Shown in pieces: positions 28,502 to 38,039 of a stretch of DNA of 64,000 bases. The stretch comes from Paracoccus contaminans (GTDB taxonomy: Bacteria; Pseudomonadota; Alphaproteobacteria; Rhodobacterales; Rhodobacteraceae): positions 2,162,001-2,226,000 of the forward strand of contig NZ_CP020612.1 in NCBI RefSeq assembly GCF_002105555.1, given 5' to 3'. The position numbers and the translations under genes were made by a program. Each line of letters begins with the position of its first letter. The stretch's first letter is position 1. Under the pieces are notes generated by a model. It was not told the DNA's origin, made no database searches, and saw only the letters and a list, made by a program, of their open reading frames with translations.

Positions 28502-29236
28502 TCAGGCGGCGGAAAGCGCCGAGATGATGGGGCCGAAATCGGCAGCCTTGAGGCTGGCGCCCCCGACCAGCGCGCCGTTCACATGCGGGATGGCAAAGAT
28601 CTCTGCCGCATTCGCGGGCTTGACGCTGCCCCCGTAAAGAAGGCTGATCTCGGCCCCGTCGGCAAAGCGGGCGCAAAGCGCCTGGCGCATGGCGTCATGC
28701 ACCTCGGCGATCTGGGCGGCGCTGGGCGTGCGGCCGGTGCCGATCGCCCAGACGGGTTCATAGGCGATGACGGTATTGGCGGCGGTGGCGCAATCGGGAA
28801 CCGAGGCGGCAAGCTGCCCGGCGATGACGGACAGCGTCTCGCCGCTGTCGCGCTGCGCCTCGGTCTCGCCCACGCAGATGATGGCGACGAGGCCAGCCTG
28901 ATGGGCAGCGGCCGCCTTGGCCATGACGGCGGCGTCGGTTTCGCCGTGGTCGCTGCGCCGCTCGGAATGGCCGACTATGACATGGCTTGCGCCCGCATCC
29001 TTGAGCTGTGCGGCCGCGATGTCGCCGGTATGGGCGCCCGACGCCGCGGCATGGCAATCCTGGCCGCCGACCATGATGCGCCCGGCGGCGCGCCCGGCCA
29101 TTGGCTGAACCAGCAGGGCGGGGGGGCAGATCAGCACCTCTACCCCCGGCGCCGTGGGCAGGGCGTCCAGTTCGGCCAGCGATTGCAGGGTGCCGTTCAT
29201 CTTCCAGTTGCCGGCGGCAAGCTTGGGGGGGGCCAT
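28502..29236 (-). CDS. tpiA: Triose-phosphate isomerase
   Basis: The 244-residue enzyme carries all catalytic elements: Lys12 in GNWKMNG, His90 in VIVGHSERR and Glu160 in [11 protein letters not shown], plus [15 protein letters not shown] and [12 protein letters not shown] for phosphate binding. It interconverts dihydroxyacetone phosphate and glyceraldehyde 3-phosphate in the cytoplasm. The start is ATG 29236, five bases after AAGGAGGA; an upstream in-frame ATG (29257) lacks such a site. It is convergent with potA. No other glycolytic gene is near. Confidence 0.97.
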   Translation of the reverse strand: MAPPKLAAGNWKMNGTLQSLAELDALPTAPGVEVLICPPALLVQPMAGRAAGRIMVGGQDCHAAASGAHTGDIAAAQLKDAGASHVIVGHSERRSDHGETDAAVMAKAAAAHQAGLVAIICVGETEAQRDSGETLSVIAGQLAASVPDCATAANTVIAYEPVWAIGTGRTPSAAQIAEVHDAMRQALCARFADGAEISLLYGGSVKPANAAEIFAIPHVNGALVGGASLKAADFGPIISALSAA

Positions 29237-29519
29237 CGCATCCTCCTTGATCGTCATGCCGGCCTAGCCCGGCTGTCCTGTCCATGGCAAGACGGGTGGT
29301 CCCTTGGCCTGCGGATTTCGCCCCTGCCATGCGCGGCCAGAACGGCTCAGGGGCGGGCAGGAGCCGCAAGGCAGGATAGGGCAGCCCGCGATCTGCCCTG
29401 CGAGGCGGCGGGACATGCGCATGAGACAAAGGCGGATGCACGGACCGCTGCGGGCCGTGCTGCGGCTCGGCTGCCCTGCTTGCTGGCCGCATGGGCTTTG
29501 CGGGCCGGGGTAGGCAAGG

Positions 29520-29894
29520 TCAGCCGCGTTGCGCGGCCGATCCTTCCAGCGGGGCAAAGCGCACCGATTCACCGCAGCCGCAGCTTTCGGTGACATTGGG
29601 GTTGATGAAGCGGAAGCCGCTGTCCAGCAGGTCGGTCTTGTAGTCGATCTGCGTGCCGAACAGGAACATCTGCGCGGTCGGCGCGATCATCACCCGCGCG
29701 CCGCCCTGTTCCACGACCTCGTCGCCGGGATTGGCGGCCTCGGCCAGTTCCATCGTGTATTCCATCCCCGCGCAGCCGCCCTTCTTCAGGCCGATCCGCA
29801 GGCCGCCGGCCTGCTTGTCGGCCATCAGCCGCGCGATCCGCGCCTCGGCGGCGGGCGTGATGGTGACAGGGGGCTTGCCGGGGATCGAGAACAT
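29520..29894 (-). CDS. A-type iron-sulfur carrier protein (ErpA/SufA/IscA family)
   Basis: The 124-residue protein has the three conserved cysteines of A-type carriers: Cys41 in GLKKGGCAGMEYTMEL and Cys105/Cys107 in NVTESCGCGESV. Such proteins bind and deliver Fe-S clusters to apo-enzymes. No suf or isc genes are adjacent, so the choice between ErpA and SufA/IscA cannot be settled. The start is ATG 29894, after AAAGGCA; upstream codons in the frame are not family-like. It is divergent from dusA. The gap to tpiA (29237-29519) shows nothing recognisable. Confidence 0.92.
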   Translation of the reverse strand: MFSIPGKPPVTITPAAEARIARLMADKQAGGLRIGLKKGGCAGMEYTMELAEAANPGDEVVEQGGARVMIAPTAQMFLFGTQIDYKTDLLDSGFRFINPNVTESCGCGESVRFAPLEGSAAQRG

Positions 29895-30033
29895 CGGGGG
29901 TGCCTTTCGCGCTTGCCTTCCAAGATAGGCGCGCAGGGCGCCCGGCTCAACCCGTTCCCGGCGCCGGCGTCGCGTTGCCGGCGATCCGGCCCTGCTGTAG
30001 GAAGGCGGGTCTGGACAGACGAGCGGGATCATC

Positions 30034-31095
30034 ATGACGCAGCCCTGCACGGCATCATCCCTGCGCCCGGCCGGCGCGTCCGGGACGGACACCCCGGCGG
30101 CAGGGCCGGTCGCGGCAGGGGGCGCGATCGGCGCGGCGCGGCAGGCGGCGCGGCTTTCCGTGGCCCCCATGATCGACTGGACAGACCGGCACTGCCGGGC
30201 CTTTCACCGGCTGCTCAGCCGCCGGGCGCTGCTTTACAGCGAAATGATCACCGCGCCCGCGATCATCCATGGCGACCGTGCCCGGCTGTTGGACCATGAC
30301 GCGGACGGGCCGGCGGCGTTGCAACTGGGCGGGTCCGACCCGGCGCAGCTGGCGCAGGCGGCGCGGATCGCGGCCGGATGGAACTATGCCGAGATCAACC
30401 TCAATGTCGGCTGCCCCAGCGACCGGGTGCAGTCGGGCTGCTTTGGCGCGGTGCTGATGAAATCGCCCGCGCTGGTTGCCGCCTGCGTCAGGGCCATGCA
30501 GGATGCGAGCCCCGTCGAGGTCACGGTGAAATGCCGCATCGGCGTGGATGAACAGCAGCCCGCCGAGATCCTGCCCGCCTTTCTGGCCGCAGTCGAGCAA
30601 GCGGGGGTGCGCCGGGTCATCATCCATGCCCGCAAGGCGTGGCTGAACGGCCTGTCGCCGCGCGAGAACCGCGAGATCCCGCCGCTGGATTATCCGCTGG
30701 TGCATGCGATGAAGGCGGCCTTTCCCGCCCTGCACCTGTCGATCAATGGCGGGATCGGATCGCTGCAAGAGGCGCGGGCGCAGCTTGCGGTGATGGACGG
30801 GGTGATGATCGGCCGCGCCGCCTATCACGACCCTTGGGCGATCCTGGGGCAGGCCGATGCGCTGTGGGGCGAGACGCCGCCCCTTGCCGCGCCGCTGGAT
30901 GCGGCGCTGGCCATGCGCGGCCGCATTGCCGCGCATCTGGCCGCAGGCGGGCGCATGCACCAGATCACGCGCCACATGCTGGGCCTTTTCCACGGCCGCC
31001 CCGGCGCCCGCGCATGGAGGCGCATCTTGTCCGAACGGGGCGCGGGCGGGACATTGCAGGACTATGACGCGGCCCTGACCGCGGCGGGGGGCTAA
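30034..31095 (+). CDS. dusA: tRNA-dihydrouridine(20/20a) synthase DusA
   Basis: The 353-residue flavoenzyme shows LSVAPMIDWTDRHCRAFHRL at about 41-60, EMITAPAIIHGDRARLL, the active-site cysteine motif INLNVGCPSDRVQSG, VTVKCRIGVD and HARKAWLNGLSPRENREIPP, all DusA-specific. It reduces uridines 20/20a of tRNA with NADPH and FMN. The first 35 residues are Ala/Gly/Pro-rich and exceed the usual N-terminus, so a later start is possible, but no internal ATG or GTG sits better. The 3' end overlaps convergent mazG by four bases. Confidence 0.94.
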   Translation: MTQPCTASSLRPAGASGTDTPAAGPVAAGGAIGAARQAARLSVAPMIDWTDRHCRAFHRLLSRRALLYSEMITAPAIIHGDRARLLDHDADGPAALQLGGSDPAQLAQAARIAAGWNYAEINLNVGCPSDRVQSGCFGAVLMKSPALVAACVRAMQDASPVEVTVKCRIGVDEQQPAEILPAFLAAVEQAGVRRVIIHARKAWLNGLSPRENREIPPLDYPLVHAMKAAFPALHLSINGGIGSLQEARAQLAVMDGVMIGRAAYHDPWAILGQADALWGETPPLAAPLDAALAMRGRIAAHLAAGGRMHQITRHMLGLFHGRPGARAWRRILSERGAGGTLQDYDAALTAAGG

Positions 31096-31883
31096 CCCGC
31101 CCGTTCTGCCGCCTTGGCGGCATTCCACAGGGCGTCCATCTCGGCCAGGTCGGATTGTTCCGGCCGCCGGCCGCGCGCCGCCAGGGCCGCCTCGACCGAC
31201 TGAAAGCGGCGGGTGAACTTGGCATTGGCGCTGCGCAGCGCCTCCTCGGGGTCGATCCCCATGTGGCGGGCAAGGTTGGCCATCACGAACAGCAGATCGC
31301 CGAATTCCTCGGCCCGGTGGACGGGATCAGCCGCGGCGCGCAGCTCGGCCGTTTCCTCGGCCAGCTTGTCGAGCACCTCGTCCGTCGAGGGCCAGTCAAA
31401 GCCGACCCGCGCCGCCCTGTTCTGCAGCTTGACCGCGCGGGTCAGCGCCGGCAGCCCCAGCGCCACCCCGTCGAGGGTGCCGCGTTCGGCGCGGGCGGCG
31501 CGTTCCTGCGCCTTGATCGCCTCCCAGTCGCGGACCTGCTGCTCGGCCGTCTTGTCGCGGCTTTCGCCGGCAAAGATATGGGGATGGCGCGCGACCAGCT
31601 TGTCCGCTATCGCCCGCGCCACATCGCCCAGATCGAACATCCCCGCCTCGGAAGCGACCTGCGCCTGAAAGACCACCTGCAGCAGCAGATCGCCCAGCTC
31701 GCCCGGCAGCTCGTCCCAGGCGCCGCGGGCGATGGCATCGGCCACCTCATGCGCCTCCTCGATGGCATAGGGGGCGAGCGAGGCGAAATCCTGTTCGATG
31801 TCCCAGGGACAGCCGGTCTGCGGATCGCGCAGGGCGGCCATGATCTGCGCTAGGCGGGAAAGCTCGTCTGTCGCGTCGGTCAT
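31092..31883 (-). CDS. mazG: Nucleoside triphosphate pyrophosphohydrolase MazG
   Basis: The 263-residue protein has two MazG repeats: the first with CPWDIEQDFASLAPYAIEEA and ELGDLLLQVVFQAQVASEAG, the second with KLAEETAELRAAADPVHRAE and EEFGDLLFVMANLARHMGID. The EExxE and ExxD metal-binding motifs are visible in both. MazG hydrolyses NTPs and dNTPs to monophosphates, with roles in nucleotide-pool cleaning and (p)ppGpp levels. The start is ATG 31883. The gene is convergent with dusA and divergent from the M20 gene. Confidence 0.95.
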   Translation of the reverse strand: MTDATDELSRLAQIMAALRDPQTGCPWDIEQDFASLAPYAIEEAHEVADAIARGAWDELPGELGDLLLQVVFQAQVASEAGMFDLGDVARAIADKLVARHPHIFAGESRDKTAEQQVRDWEAIKAQERAARAERGTLDGVALGLPALTRAVKLQNRAARVGFDWPSTDEVLDKLAEETAELRAAADPVHRAEEFGDLLFVMANLARHMGIDPEEALRSANAKFTRRFQSVEAALAARGRRPEQSDLAEMDALWNAAKAAERAG

Positions 31884-31946
31884 GGACAATCTGGCCCCGT
31901 TCGGTTGGATTGCGCGCAGGATTACCCTGACGTGAAAGAGTTCACC

Positions 31947-33128
31947 ATGCCCGTTCTGAACCGCATTGCCGGCTATGCCGACGAGATGACCGCCTGGCGC
32001 CGGCATCTTCACCAGCACCCCGAGCTGCAGTTCGATCTGGGCCAGACCGCCGCCTTCGTGGCCGAGCGCCTGCGCGCCTTCGGCGTGGACGAGCTGCATG
32101 AGGGGATCGCCCGGACCGGCATCGTCGCGATCATCAACGGGCGCGGCAATGCGGCGGGCCAGGGGCCGACCATCGGCCTGCGGGCCGACATGGACGCGCT
32201 GCCGATCATCGAGGCGACGGGCAAGGACTATGCCTCGGGCACCCCGGGCAAGATGCACGCCTGCGGCCATGACGGGCACACCACGATGCTGCTGGGCGCG
32301 GCGAAATACCTCGCCGAGACGCGCAACTTCTCGGGCCGCGTGGCCCTGATCTTCCAGCCGGCCGAGGAAGGCGGGCGGGGGGCCAAGGTCATGGTCGATG
32401 AAGGGATCATGGACCGCTTCGGCATCGCGCAGGTCTATGCCCTGCACAATTCGCCCAATGTCCCGGTGGGCGCGTTCCAAACCAATCCCGGCCCGCTGAT
32501 GGCGGCGGTGGATGCCTTCGACATCCGCATCAAGGGCCGCGGCGGGCATGGGGCGAACCCGCATCTGACGGCCGATCCGGTGATCGCGGCGGTGGGAATC
32601 GTGCAGGCGCTGCAAAGCATCGTCAGCCGCAACCACAATGCCATCGAGGATCTGGTCGTCTCGGTCACGCAGATCCATACCGGCTCGGCCCATAACGTGA
32701 TTCCCGCGGATGCCTATATCAACGGGACGGTGCGGACCTTCGATCCGGCGGTGCAGGCGATGGTGATGCGCCGCATGGCCGAGATCGTCGCCGGGCAGGC
32801 GGCGAGCTTTGCGGTCGAGGCGACGCTGGATTACCAGCAGGGCGATCCGGCCACGGTGAACGATCCCGCCTGCGCCGCCTTTGCCGTCGAGGTCGCATCC
32901 GAGGTGTCGGGCGCGGCCAATGTGGACGGCGATTGCCCCCGCGAGATGGGGGCCGAGGATTTCAGCTATATGCTGCAAGCAAGGCCCGGCGCCTATCTGT
33001 TCATCGGGCAGGGCGAAGGGGCGGGGCTGCATCACCCGGCCTATGATTTCAACGACGAGATCGCGCCCATCGGGGCAAGCTTCTTTGCCCGCCTGGTCGA
33101 ACGGGCGCAGCCCGCCCCAGCGGCCTGA
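31947..33128 (+). CDS. M20-family amidohydrolase (hippurate hydrolase/IAA-amino acid hydrolase-like)
   Basis: The 393-residue cytosolic enzyme has the M20D layout: WRRHLHQHPELQFDL, GLRADMDALPI, HACGHDGHTTMLLGAAKYLA, FQPAEEGGRGAKVMVDEGIM and the dimerisation domain with GRGGHGANPH, then DCPREMGAEDFSYMLQARPG. Metal ligands are in the CGHDGH and PAEEGG stretches. The family removes acyl groups from N-acyl amino acids such as hippurate; the substrate is not known here. ATG 31947 is chosen because the domain opens right after it; GAAAGAG precedes. Confidence 0.92.
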   Translation: MPVLNRIAGYADEMTAWRRHLHQHPELQFDLGQTAAFVAERLRAFGVDELHEGIARTGIVAIINGRGNAAGQGPTIGLRADMDALPIIEATGKDYASGTPGKMHACGHDGHTTMLLGAAKYLAETRNFSGRVALIFQPAEEGGRGAKVMVDEGIMDRFGIAQVYALHNSPNVPVGAFQTNPGPLMAAVDAFDIRIKGRGGHGANPHLTADPVIAAVGIVQALQSIVSRNHNAIEDLVVSVTQIHTGSAHNVIPADAYINGTVRTFDPAVQAMVMRRMAEIVAGQAASFAVEATLDYQQGDPATVNDPACAAFAVEVASEVSGAANVDGDCPREMGAEDFSYMLQARPGAYLFIGQGEGAGLHHPAYDFNDEIAPIGASFFARLVERAQPAPAA

Positions 33129-33152
33129 GACAGGGCGTCTGACACTGATGCT

Positions 33153-33182
33153 GCAGGCCGCTCCTTCCAAGGGGCGGCCTGC
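33153..33182 (+). terminator. Twelve-pair hairpin after the M20 gene
   Basis: GCAGGCCGCTCC (33153-33164) pairs with GGGGCGGCCTGC (33171-33182), all twelve positions with one G-U, loop TTCCAA. It lies 24 bases after the M20 stop and upstream of yajC. No T-run follows, so intrinsic termination would be of the U-less type. Confidence 0.55.
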
Positions 33183-33331
33183 GCGGTGCCGTGCCCCATT
33201 GCGGCGGGGGGCCGGGGTGTTTCTGGACAAGGCGGGCCGGCGCGACTAGGTTTCGTGCCGATTCCCGGTCGGGCGCCTCTGCGGGCCTTGCCAGCCCTTT
33301 GCCGTGTCCCGGCCCCTGTTAAGGAACGTCC

Positions 33332-33670
33332 ATGTTCGTCACACCCGCCTATGCCCAGGCTGCCGCAGCCCCCGCCGCAGGCGGCGCGGCGCCTTTCCTG
33401 CAATTCGTGCCGCTGCTGCTGGTCTTCGTGATCATGTATTTCCTGATCCTGCGCCCCCAGCAGAAAAAGATGGCCCAGCACCGCGCCATGGTGGGGGCGC
33501 TGAAGAAGGGGGACAGCGTGATCACGCAGGGCGGGCTGATCGGCAAGGTCGTGGGCCTGCGCGACGACGAACTGGATGTCGAGATCGCACAGGGCGTGCG
33601 GGTGCGCGTCGTCCGGGCGACCATCGCCCAGGTCGTCACCCGCAGCGCGCCTGCTGCCGCCAACAACTGA
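33332..33670 (+). CDS. yajC: Sec translocon accessory protein YajC
   Basis: The 112-residue protein has one transmembrane helix (about 25-43, FVPLLLVFVIMYFLILRPQQ) followed by the KKMAQHRAMVGALKKGDSVI and TQGGLIGKVVGLRDDELDVE pattern of YajC. It associates with SecDF at the inner membrane. It is 12 bases upstream of secD and clearly the first gene of the export operon. The start ATG follows AAGGAACGTCC. Confidence 0.96.
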   Translation: MFVTPAYAQAAAAPAAGGAAPFLQFVPLLLVFVIMYFLILRPQQKKMAQHRAMVGALKKGDSVITQGGLIGKVVGLRDDELDVEIAQGVRVRVVRATIAQVVTRSAPAAANN

Positions 33671-33682
33671 TCGCCCCGCGCC

Positions 33683-35347
33683 ATGCTTCAGATCCCGCTG
33701 TGGAAACGCATCCTGATCCTCGCCATCGTGGTGGTCGGGCTGATCTATGCGATGCCCAACCTGTTCTATGCGCGGGTCGAGGCCCATAACGACGCCGTCG
33801 CCGCGGCCAAGCGCGACGGCTTTGAAACGCCCGAGCAGGCGGCCGCCCGCGCCCGCTGGCCGCAATGGCTGCCCGGCGGGCTGGTCAATCTGGGGCTGGA
33901 CCTGCGCGGGGGGGCGCATCTGCTGGGCGAGGTCCACACCGCCGAGGTCTACAAATCGCGCTTGAACAGCCTGTGGCCGGATCTGCGCGACGCGCTTGCC
34001 GCCCAGCGCGATGTCGTCGGCGCGGTGCGCCGCGTGGCCGGCCCCGATGATGTCCTGCGGGTCGAGATCGGCAACCCCGACCAGATGGCAAAGGCGGTCG
34101 AGATCGCCCGCAGCCTTGCCGCCCCGGTCGTGTCGCTGACCGGCGCCGGCTCGTCCAGCCTCGATATAACCGCGGCGGGCAACACGATGACGGTGCGCCT
34201 GTCCGATGCCGAAAAGGCCGCGACCGACGATCGCACCATCCAGCAGACGCTGGAAATCGTGCGCCGCCGCGTGGACGAGGTGGGCACGCGCGAGCCGACG
34301 ATCCAGCGCCAGGGCAAGGATCGCGTGCTGATCGAGGTGCCCGGCATCGGCTCGGCCGAGGATCTCAAGAAGCTGATCGGCACGACCGCGAAGCTGACCT
34401 TCAATGCGGTGGTTGGACGGGGCACCGATCCGAATGTCGCGCCGGGGCTGGGCAATGTCGTCGTGCCGTCGCTGGACGAAAAGGGCGTTTACTATACCAT
34501 CGCCGAGGTGCCGGTCGTGACCGGCGAAGAGCTGACCGATGCCCGCCCCTCGTTTGACCAGAACGGCCAGCCGGCTGTCGAATTCCGCTTCAATCCGCAG
34601 GGCGCGCGGCGTTTCGGGGCCTATACGGCCGCCAATATCGGCCAGCCCTTTGCCATCGTTCTGGATAACCAGGTGATTTCGGCGCCCAATATCCGCGATG
34701 CGATCACCACCGGGAACGGCCAGATCTCGGGCGCGATGACGGTGGACGAATCCAATCGCCTCGCGGTGCTGCTGCGGGCAGGGGCGCTGCCGGCCGGGAT
34801 GACCTTCCTTGAGGAACGCACCATCGGCCCCGAACTGGGGCAGGATTCGATCGACGCGGGCAAGATCGCCGGCATCGTCGGCACGGGGCTGGTGGTGGCC
34901 TATATCGTCGCCAGCTATGGGCTGTTCGGGGTGTTCGCCTCGATCGCGGTCATCGTGAACGTGATCCTGATCCTTGCCGTCATGTCGATGATGGGGGCCA
35001 CGCTGACACTGCCGGGGATCGCCGGCATCGTGCTGACGGTCGGCACCGCCGTGGATGCCAACGTCATCATCTATGAGCGCATCCGCGAGGAACTGCGCGC
35101 CGGGCGGCGCATCGTGCAGGCCATCGACAACGGCTTCAACGAGGCGATGAGCGCGATCATCGACGCCAACGTGACCACCTTCATCGCCGCCCTGGTGATG
35201 TTTTTCCTAGGCTCGGGGCCGGTCAAGGGGTTCGCGGTCACGCTGACAATCGGCCTCGTGACATCGGTGTTCACCGCGATCTACCTGACGCGGCTGATGA
35301 TCGTGATATGGCTCGACTGGCGCAAGCCGCGGACATTGGAACTGTAA
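33683..35347 (+). CDS. secD: Protein translocase subunit SecD
   Basis: The 554-residue protein has an N-terminal membrane helix, the NLGLDLRGGAHLL motif at about 70-82, the P1 periplasmic domain with IVRRRVDEVGTREPTIQRQG, and a five-helix C-terminal membrane region with AGIVLTVGTAVDANVIIYER. SecD and SecF use the proton gradient to pull proteins out of the translocon. The next gene, secF, follows after ten bases. Confidence 0.97.
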   Translation: MLQIPLWKRILILAIVVVGLIYAMPNLFYARVEAHNDAVAAAKRDGFETPEQAAARARWPQWLPGGLVNLGLDLRGGAHLLGEVHTAEVYKSRLNSLWPDLRDALAAQRDVVGAVRRVAGPDDVLRVEIGNPDQMAKAVEIARSLAAPVVSLTGAGSSSLDITAAGNTMTVRLSDAEKAATDDRTIQQTLEIVRRRVDEVGTREPTIQRQGKDRVLIEVPGIGSAEDLKKLIGTTAKLTFNAVVGRGTDPNVAPGLGNVVVPSLDEKGVYYTIAEVPVVTGEELTDARPSFDQNGQPAVEFRFNPQGARRFGAYTAANIGQPFAIVLDNQVISAPNIRDAITTGNGQISGAMTVDESNRLAVLLRAGALPAGMTFLEERTIGPELGQDSIDAGKIAGIVGTGLVVAYIVASYGLFGVFASIAVIVNVILILAVMSMMGATLTLPGIAGIVLTVGTAVDANVIIYERIREELRAGRRIVQAIDNGFNEAMSAIIDANVTTFIAALVMFFLGSGPVKGFAVTLTIGLVTSVFTAIYLTRLMIVIWLDWRKPRTLEL

Positions 35348-35357
35348 GGGACGCCCC

Positions 35358-36353
35358 ATGGCATTTCGTCTGAAACTCGTCCCCGACAACACGCGGATCG
35401 ATTTTTTCCGCTGGCAGCTGCTGACCTTTGGCATCTCGGCTGTCGCGATGCTGGCCTCGATCATCGTGATCGCCGTCAACGGCTTCAACTTCGGCATCGA
35501 CTTCAAGGGCGGCACGACCATCCGCACCGAAAGCCCGACTGCCTTCCAGGTGGGCGATTACCGCGGCGCGCTGAGCGATCTGGGCCTTGCGGACGTGACC
35601 ATCACCGAGGTGTTCGATCCCACCTTCGGCCCCGACAAGCATGTCGCGCAGATCCGCATCGGAACCACCAACGAAACCGGATCGGTCACGCCCCAGCAGT
35701 TGAACGAGGTCGAGGCGGCGCTGAAGGCAGTCGATCCGGGCGTCACCTTCGCCGCCGTCGAATCGGTCGGTCCCAAGGTGTCGGGCGAGCTGATCAAGAC
35801 CGCCGTCTATTCGGTGGGCGCCGCGACACTGGGCATCCTGTTCTATATCTGGCTGCGCTTTGAATGGCAGTTTGCCCTGGGCGGGGTCTTTGCCCTGGTC
35901 CATGACATCCTGCTGACGGCGGGGCTGTTCGCGTTGTTCCAGATCCGGTTCGACCTGACGACCATCGCCGCGCTGCTGACCATCCTGGGCTATTCGATCA
36001 ACGACACCGTCGTGGTGTTCGACCGGCTGCGCGAGAACCTCATCAAGTTCAAGACGATGCCGCTGGTCGACGTGATGAACCTGACGGTGAACGAAACGCT
36101 TAGCCGCACGATCATGACAGCCGTCGCAACCGCCCTGGCACTGGCGGCGCTGCTGGTGCTGGGGGGCGACGTGATCCGGGGCTTTGTCTTTGCGATGCTG
36201 TGGGGCGTGTTCGTGGGCTGCTATTCCACGATCTATGTCGCCAAGAACATCGTCCTGTGGCTGGGCGTGCGCCGTGACTGGACCAAGCCGGTCAAGGCCG
36301 CCCCCGGCGAAAAGAGCGAGCTTGCCGGAACGCCCTTCCAGGACATGCCCTGA
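35358..36353 (+). CDS. secF: Protein translocase subunit SecF
   Basis: The 331-residue protein shows FNFGIDFKGGTTIRTESPTA, the conserved SecF membrane motifs VHDILLTAGLFALFQIRFDL and LGYSINDTVVVFDRLREN, with six predicted transmembrane helices. It acts with SecD and YajC. TAAGGGACG precedes ATG 35358. Its stop overlaps the start of the Mth938-domain gene by one base (TGATG). Confidence 0.97.
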   Translation: MAFRLKLVPDNTRIDFFRWQLLTFGISAVAMLASIIVIAVNGFNFGIDFKGGTTIRTESPTAFQVGDYRGALSDLGLADVTITEVFDPTFGPDKHVAQIRIGTTNETGSVTPQQLNEVEAALKAVDPGVTFAAVESVGPKVSGELIKTAVYSVGAATLGILFYIWLRFEWQFALGGVFALVHDILLTAGLFALFQIRFDLTTIAALLTILGYSINDTVVVFDRLRENLIKFKTMPLVDVMNLTVNETLSRTIMTAVATALALAALLVLGGDVIRGFVFAMLWGVFVGCYSTIYVAKNIVLWLGVRRDWTKPVKAAPGEKSELAGTPFQDMP

Positions 36354-36706
36354 TGCCGCTGCGCGAAACCGACTATGCAGGCGCAGTGCCGGTGGACAGC
36401 TATGGGCCGGGCTTTTTCCGCATCGCCGGGCGCGTGGTCCGGGGTCCGGTGATCGTGACCCCCGCCGGGGCGCAGCCCTGGGGCGGGCTGGCGGATAGGG
36501 CGGCGCTGACCGCGCTGGCGGGCGTTGCGGATCTGCTGTTCCTGGGAATGGGGGCCGAGATCGCCGCGCCCCCCGCCGGGCTGCTGGACAGCCTCGACGA
36601 CGCGGGGCTGATGGTCGAGACGATGGCGACCCCGACCGCGGCGCGCAGCTATAACGTGACCCTGTCGGAAGGACGGCGGGTCGCCTGCGCCCTGCTGCCG
36701 GTGTGA
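36353..36706 (+). CDS. Mth938-like domain protein (DUF498/NDUFAF3 family)
   Basis: The 117-residue protein has the compact Mth938 fold signature [20 protein letters not shown] and a later [20 protein letters not shown]. Its eukaryotic relative NDUFAF3 helps assemble respiratory complex I; the bacterial role is unknown. Its position between secF and ccmA is a common Rhodobacterales order and suggests a link with membrane-protein biogenesis, by inference only. It overlaps secF by one base and the ccmA ATG by one base. Confidence 0.9.
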   Translation: MPLRETDYAGAVPVDSYGPGFFRIAGRVVRGPVIVTPAGAQPWGGLADRAALTALAGVADLLFLGMGAEIAAPPAGLLDSLDDAGLMVETMATPTAARSYNVTLSEGRRVACALLPV

Positions 36707-37344
36707 TGGCGCTGGTCTCGGCGCGCGGGCTGGCGGTCGCGCGCGGGGGCCGGCGGGTGGCCGAGGGGATCGACCTGGACCTGTCCGCAGGCGAGGCGCT
36801 GATTCTGCGCGGCCCCAACGGAATCGGCAAGACGACGCTGCTGCGAACCATCGCCGGGCTGCAACCCCCCGCCGCGGGGACCGTCACCGCCGATCCCGAT
36901 GCGATCGCCTATGCCGGCCATGCCGACGGCCTGAAGGGCGCGCTGAGTGCGGCAGAAAACCTGCGATTCTGGCAGGCGGTCTTTGCCGGGCCACCGGTCG
37001 GGGCGGCGCTGGCCGCGTTCGACCTCTCCCATCTTGCCGCCCGGCCCGCCGCAATGCTGTCCGCAGGGCAGAAAAGGCGGCTGGGGTTGGCGCGGCTGCT
37101 GGTCACGGGCCGGCCGGTCTGGGTTCTGGACGAGCCGACCGTGTCGCTTGACGCGGCCTCGGCGGCGCTGTTCGCCGAGGCCGTGGGCGCGCATCTGGCG
37201 CAAGGGGGGGCGGCGCTGATCGCCACGCATGTCGATCTGGGGCTGGGCGCGGGCGTCCGGGTTCTGGATCTTTCGCCCTATCGCGCCATGACGGGGCGGA
37301 CAGCCCCCCGCGCGCCGGCCAGCTTTGACGAGGCCTTCGGATGA
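36706..37344 (+). CDS. ccmA: Haem exporter ATP-binding protein CcmA
   Basis: The 212-residue ABC ATPase has Walker [13 protein letters not shown], signature [14 protein letters not shown] and Walker [13 protein letters not shown]. The degenerate signature (SAGQ) is typical of CcmA. With CcmB it drives release of holo-CcmE from CcmCD during cytochrome c maturation. ATG 36706 overlaps the preceding TGA; a GTG three bases earlier is possible. ccmB overlaps by four bases. Confidence 0.95.
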   Translation: MALVSARGLAVARGGRRVAEGIDLDLSAGEALILRGPNGIGKTTLLRTIAGLQPPAAGTVTADPDAIAYAGHADGLKGALSAAENLRFWQAVFAGPPVGAALAAFDLSHLAARPAAMLSAGQKRRLGLARLLVTGRPVWVLDEPTVSLDAASAALFAEAVGAHLAQGGAALIATHVDLGLGAGVRVLDLSPYRAMTGRTAPRAPASFDEAFG

Positions 37345-37997
37345 CCGCGCTGCTCTGGCGCGATCTGAGGCTGGCCATGCGAGCAGGGGGCGGCTTCGGG
37401 TTGGGGCTGGCCTTCTTTCTGATCCTGTGCGTTCTGGTGCCCTTTGGCGTGGGGCCGCAGGGCGACATCCTGTCCCGCATCGCGCCGGGCATCCTGTGGG
37501 TCGGGGCGCTGCTGGCCTGCCTGCTGTCGCTGGACCGCATCTTCGCCCTCGATTTCGAGGATGGAAGCCTTGATCTGCTGCTCACCGCGCCGCTTCCGCT
37601 GGAAGGCGCGGTGGCGGTCAAGGCGGCTGCGCACTGGATCACCACCGCATTGCCGCTGATCGCGGCGATACCCGTCTTCGGGCTGCTGCTGGATCTGCCG
37701 CGCGCGGCGCTGGGATGGACGCTTGCATCCTTGCTGCTGGGCACGCCGGCGCTGTCGATGCTGGGTGCCTTTGGCGCGGCCCTGACGGTCGGGCTGCGGC
37801 GGGGGGGGCTGCTGCTGTCGCTGCTGGTGCTGCCGCTTTACATTCCGACGCTGATCTTCGGGGCCGAGGCGGTGCGCCGCGGGGCCGCCGGGCTGGACGC
37901 CACGACCCCGCTGGTGCTGCTGGCGGGCATCAGCCTGGGGGTGGTGGCGGTGCTGCCCTTTGCCGCCGCGGCCGCCCTGCGTGTCAACCTGCGGTGA
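37341..37997 (+). CDS. ccmB: Haem exporter permease CcmB
   Basis: The 218-residue membrane protein has six helices and CcmB landmarks: [40 protein letters not shown] and [20 protein letters not shown]. It partners CcmA in the inner membrane. It overlaps ccmA by four bases and is followed by ccmC after 42 bases. Confidence 0.96.
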   Translation: MTALLWRDLRLAMRAGGGFGLGLAFFLILCVLVPFGVGPQGDILSRIAPGILWVGALLACLLSLDRIFALDFEDGSLDLLLTAPLPLEGAVAVKAAAHWITTALPLIAAIPVFGLLLDLPRAALGWTLASLLLGTPALSMLGAFGAALTVGLRRGGLLLSLLVLPLYIPTLIFGAEAVRRGAAGLDATTPLVLLAGISLGVVAVLPFAAAAALRVNLR

Positions 37998-38039
37998 GGG
38001 GGCTTTCGCCCCGCCCCGCGCACGGCTAGACGGTTATCC

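Noticed and set aside
31884..33230. Upstream extension of mazG opposite the M20 gene
   Set aside because: The MazG domain starts at ATG 31883; the extension is antisense to a clear amidohydrolase.
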